Source of the DNA: Echinometra lucunter
Taxonomy: Eukaryota > Echinodermata > Echinoidea > Camarodonta > Echinometridae
Reading direction: 5' to 3'
Assembly (NCBI GenBank): GCA_029962745.1
Contig: CM057151.1
Location: forward strand, 31,009,344-31,073,343
Length of the DNA stretch: 64,000 bases
Both the position numbers and the translations under genes were made by a program. Positions 60,342-64,000 of the stretch are shown here, one piece after another. Position 1 is the first letter of the stretch. Each line of letters opens with the position of its first letter. The notes below the pieces were generated by a model. It ran no database searches. It saw only the letters and a list, made by a program, of their open reading frames with translations, and was not told the origin of the DNA.

Positions 60342-60748
60342 CCCATTCGTGACAGGAATTATTTAAAGCCTAATTTGATCAGCTTTTATTCTTCAAATTG
60401 GCAACACCAACATTTTTATTTTATTGCTACATTTTTCTTATAAAACGTCATGTATCTGCAATGAATATAAATTGACAGAAATTATGATGAGAAGTCAAAA
60501 AGTTGCCAATTTGCAGGGGAAAACGGTGATTTTTAGACTCTCTATCACACTGCCAATTTAAGGATTTTAATGCTTATTTCCCTTTAAAAAAATTTCAGCA
60601 TCAAACAACGAATATTGACGCAACCAAAATGGGCACAGTTTGTGTAGAATTTTTTGCTCTTTCTGCTCATGTATTTGGTATGATTTTTAGGGCTTTGCAT
60701 CAAAAGATATTAGGCCAAAGCACAAAATGTGGACCTCTGTCACGAATG
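60342..60748. mobile_element. piggyBac-type MITE, copy B (inverted relative to copy A)
   Basis: Ends CCCATTCGTGACAG and CACGAATGGG. The right flank is TTAA and the left flank is TTCA, probably a mutated TTAA. The interior matches copy A closely over its whole length, read in reverse. Confidence 0.72.
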
Positions 60749-61120
60749 GGTTAACAATCAGTTAACCAATGATTTTTACATATCATCAGTTAAGGTTTCA
60801 GTTTTCATCACACTTCAGCTCCACTCTCCCGAGAGCTACAAAAATCAATTTAGATCAGTTTTACAGCATAATAATTTATAACAAGGGAGAAACTTGGGGT
60901 GAACTGTTAAAGCAACTTACTGTCATTGTCACAATGAATCGTTTTTTTATCATCAAATCGAACTAAATGAAACTACCTCGTTATCAATCATAGAAAGAAT
61001 GTCTTTCTGACTCATTAAATTAGACAGAACTATTAGATAGCCACCGTGTCCATAATGACCGGTTATCGTGAACAAGAGTTCACCAACAGTTGACAAACGA
61101 AGCAAGGGAATACTTTTCTT

Positions 61121-61380
61121 CAGGGGCGGCTTGAGCTGGGGTATTTTGATAGGAGGTGGGAAGATGACCCATCTACTGATCTAGGTGAGTTTATTTACGT
61201 TTTAAATGATTGAATAGGGGCATTATGTACGTGTAGTTGCATGATCTATCCCTCACTTTCCCCATCCTACTTTTTCTTCTTCCTCCTCCTTTTTATTCTT
61301 CTTTTTCTCCTATTTTTTTTAATCACTTGAAAATTCACAGGGGGGCAGTCGCCTCCTGCCCCCCTGTAGCGCCGCCCTTG
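61121..61380. mobile_element. hAT-type MITE, copy C, 8-bp target duplication
   Basis: Starts CAGGGGCGGCTTGAGC and ends CCCTGTAGCGCCGCCCTTG. CTTTTCTT directly flanks both ends (61113-61120 and 61381-61388). Same interior landmarks as copies A and B, with a less expanded G-tract. Confidence 0.85.
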
Positions 61381-62155
61381 CTTTTCTTGCAAAATTCGGA
61401 GAGTTTGCGTAGAACGAAAATAGCTCTGAGAATTCATTTTCCTTTTTAAAATACCTATTCTGTTTTACGTAGATCCGTTGAATAGATGTTATCTGATTTT
61501 ATCTGTCGACTTATTCCGAATAATCATGATAACGCGACCACTAGGATTTGACTAATATGGGTATATCTGAATTACCTGTCACGGTTCCTGATAATATTTA
61601 TAGAATAGAAAGGGGAAAGAAATTAGTTTGTTACTTAAACCGAAGGTTTCTGCCATGTATGGTTGGGTAAATCTGTTTTAAAAAACGCCATTTACAACGG
61701 ACATTCATAAATCAGAACCGATCATTCGAACTATTCTGTGAGCTAACAAAGACGTATCAGTTTTATTTTGGACCAGGCATCACGTTGAAGCTTTCAAGAA
61801 AAGGTAAAAGAGGTAAGTTATGAATGTATTTCATAATTCAAGGTGCTTTAATATTGTTATCTTACTCGTTAAACCACAGTAGAGTGTATTATTTTTTTGT
61901 TGTGTAAGTCACTATTCTTTCTTTTCGGAACTAATTTAGTTAATAAGATTAATACACGTGGTTAGTGTTTTGACTAAGTTTGAATATGAGTCATGTTTGT
62001 GTGGTTCTTTCTACATGTTATGTGGCTCTCTTTCAACCATTATGTTTCTCTGTCTGGACTCAAAAGACCAATATCAAATGGATAATTTCAAGGCTGTGTT
62101 CTTTTTACAAAAGAGAAGTCTCACAGTTTGTATCCTAATATCATCTTTAAGAGAA

Positions 62156-62186
<31 letters not shown>

Positions 62187-63172
62187 ATATAGAGAGCAGG
62201 GGAAAAGACTACTTTCCCTTGAGGAAAAAATGAAACCGGCTTTGTCTGTTTAATTTCTTTGTATTTTCGTCTACTTTTTGAGCTATGAATACAGAAATAT
62301 ATCAATACACTGTTCAACATCGCAAGAGTCAACGACCAGTCGACGGGGGCAATCCGTTTTAAATTATTCTCGTGGGGGGGGGGGACACTTTCAAAAAATG
62401 TCCTCCGCTTTTTTTGGGGGGGGGCATACACCAGTAATGTGCTGCCAAGCAAATTAAAAAAAAAAAAAGGTCCTTAGCTACATTTTCTTTGGGGGATACC
62501 CCTTTTCTTCCCCCCACCCTTAAAAATCTGGGGGGTGGACGTGTCCCCCTGTCTCCCCCCTGATTGATGCCCATGAAAAATGTTTACAATTGGGTTGGTG
62601 GAGCTGTTGGCGTTGTTCAGGGTGACAAAGTATTTAAAGTGCATATGATTCAAAACACTCATACTGATCTAAGAAAATACAAAGTGATAAGGGTTAAATC
62701 TATGACAAAGGTCGTCCTAAGGTGAGTTTTAAATGAGAACCTGTAACCTTTTTTTTCTTCTATATTTAGACCTTAATATGTTAATCATTTCATTATAGTA
62801 TGACCTGTTTATAAACTATTTCGGTTGCTGTCATTTCCACGATGACTTCCTGTCCTTTCCTCCACACGTAGTGCATTCATTCTCATCACAGTGACTCAAC
62901 CACCACGGAGGATAATAAGATGTCTCAAAACAAAACTAAAATGACGTGCTTGGTAAAGGCAAACAAAACAATAAAATGACTGATTTCCCTCATTTATCTT
63001 TGATTTGCTACAAGAAAGTGCTACAAACTGCAGCTGGATTAAGGTTAAACAGGCGCAGTAGTGGGATTATAATCATTCTAGATAAGTATTTGGACAGTCC
63101 TTGGTACTTTTACAAACCCGATGAATGGAACTGTTTCATTTCACTGCAGTTGGTAACGTTGTGAAATCGAGT

Positions 63173-63180
63173 TATAAAAG
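63173..63180 (+). promoter_or_regulatory. Possible TATA box of the right-edge gene
   Basis: TATAAAAG lies about 200 bases upstream of the ATG at 63381 on the same strand. It is a good match to the TATA consensus, but an isolated match in AT-rich DNA is weak evidence; no start site is shown. Confidence 0.3.
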
Positions 63181-63380
63181 CGATGTCAATATTTTTGTTA
63201 GACACTTGATGAGTTTCATTCAAAACAAGAGAGTTTGACAGTGATTCAACGCCGTGCAAGGCTTCCAGCTCGTTGGATATTGGAACATCGATAAGAGAAT
63301 ATCACATTTTGTTTTCTGTAGTTCAACCAAGGGCGACACCGCGTAATATTTTATTTGATCCTTTATTTAGCATCATCATC

Positions 63381-63489
63381 ATGTCAACGTCGCGGCATCT
63401 CCTTTGGGTAGTTGCCATGGCAACATGCCTGACAGTTATTTTTGCAGACGATATGGATGAGGACAAGCTTGAAAACTTTCATGACTATG
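63381..63489 (+). CDS. First coding exon of an unidentified secreted protein gene (continues right)
   Basis: ATG at 63381 opens 36 codons. LLWVVAMATCLTVIFA is a clear signal-peptide core with probable cleavage at FA|DD, followed by an acidic mature start (DDMDEDKLENFHDY). The donor is TATG|gtgagt at 63490, phase 1. An earlier in-frame Met (63273) is less likely because it puts a long non-signal stretch in front. The next exon probably starts near 63969 or 63979 (see findings). I do not recognise the family; the peptide is too short to assign. Confidence 0.6.
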
Positions 63490-64000
63490 GTGAGTAAAAT
63501 TTTCGAATATTCATTAAAAAAAAACAACAGATGAATGATTGAATAAATGAAGTTATTACCAAGATCACAATGAAACATACATTTTGATCATGTTGATAAT
63601 TCACACTGATACATACATCTTGGTAAAGGGAGCTAACAAATAGCATATGCAAATGGAGGTTAGCTCCATAAAGTTGATTACATGAATCAGTATCAGCAAA
63701 TTGATTGAAATGTACATCTCTAATATTTTTTTTTAATAGAACATATATATACTATATTTATAACATCACTAACAGTAATAAACATAACAAGAAGAAGAAT
63801 AATGACAACGAATATCAAGTGCGCTTAAAATAGATAAATTGAACAATAATGACATGCATGAACATTCCTACAATTAAATATCAAGTTGGTGTTTTTTTTC
63901 ATTAAATGTTGCTGTAATGCTCGTCCCAAACTTTTGCGACTAATAATATTCCTTAATTCTTTTGGCAGATTACAACAGGTCCCGAATATGAAATTTGTTT

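Larger units (their letters stand above)
55955..63172. other. Intergenic region upstream of the ITIH-like gene
   Basis: Divergent promoters of the ITIH-like gene (minus) and the right-edge gene (plus) must lie here. The recognisable content is repeats: the hairpin at 56631, MITEs at 56916, 57388, 59014, 60342 and 61121, GA/G tracts and a G-rich stretch at 62370-62560. I find no exon. Confidence 0.5.

Overview
This window is eukaryotic (animal) DNA. It is AT-rich and packed with short mobile elements. Genes are split into small exons with GT-AG introns whose phases join correctly. Gene content (an invertebrate sulfonylurea-receptor-type ABCC transporter and an inter-alpha-trypsin inhibitor heavy chain (ITIH) relative), L2/CR1-like LINE tails, tRNA-derived SINEs, many foldback MITEs and long poly-G tracts point to a marine deuterostome. 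A sea urchin or other echinoderm is my best guess, but I cannot prove the species.

Layout. (1) About 180-15,992, minus strand: the 5' 20 coding exons of an ABCC8/ABCC9-like gene. TMD0, the L0 linker, TMD1, NBD1 and the start of TMD2 are present (about 1,126 residues); the remainder of TMD2 and NBD2 lie beyond the left edge. (2) About 16,000-24,800: intergenic and rich in transposons, including a decayed LINE with a MITE nested inside it. (3) 24,848-55,954, minus strand: one large secreted-protein gene that I reconstruct as 32 exons and about 2,320 residues. It encodes a signal peptide, a furin-type site, THREE consecutive ITIH units (each VIT + VWA + post-VWA region) and one ITIH C-terminal domain. 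A Pro-rich, repeat-encoded linker joins units 1 and 2. Ordinary ITIH heavy chains (about 900 residues) carry one unit. A 500-N gap (33,879-34,378) removes only a few bases of exon 22. (4) About 55,960-63,170: intergenic repeats. (5) From 63,381, plus strand: the first coding exon of another secreted-protein gene that leaves the right edge.

How they work together. The two large genes are neighbours on the same strand but functionally unrelated: a membrane ABC protein (by homology a K-ATP channel regulatory subunit or relative) and an extracellular matrix/plasma-type protein. The most noteworthy item is the three-unit ITIH architecture. Its units are bounded by phase-0 introns and repeat the same exon sizes (142 nt three times; 292/292/289 nt for the first VWA exon), which indicates in-frame tandem duplication of a whole exon cassette. 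The conserved Asp-Pro-His cleavage and crosslink motif of classical heavy chains is not visible before its C-terminal domain.
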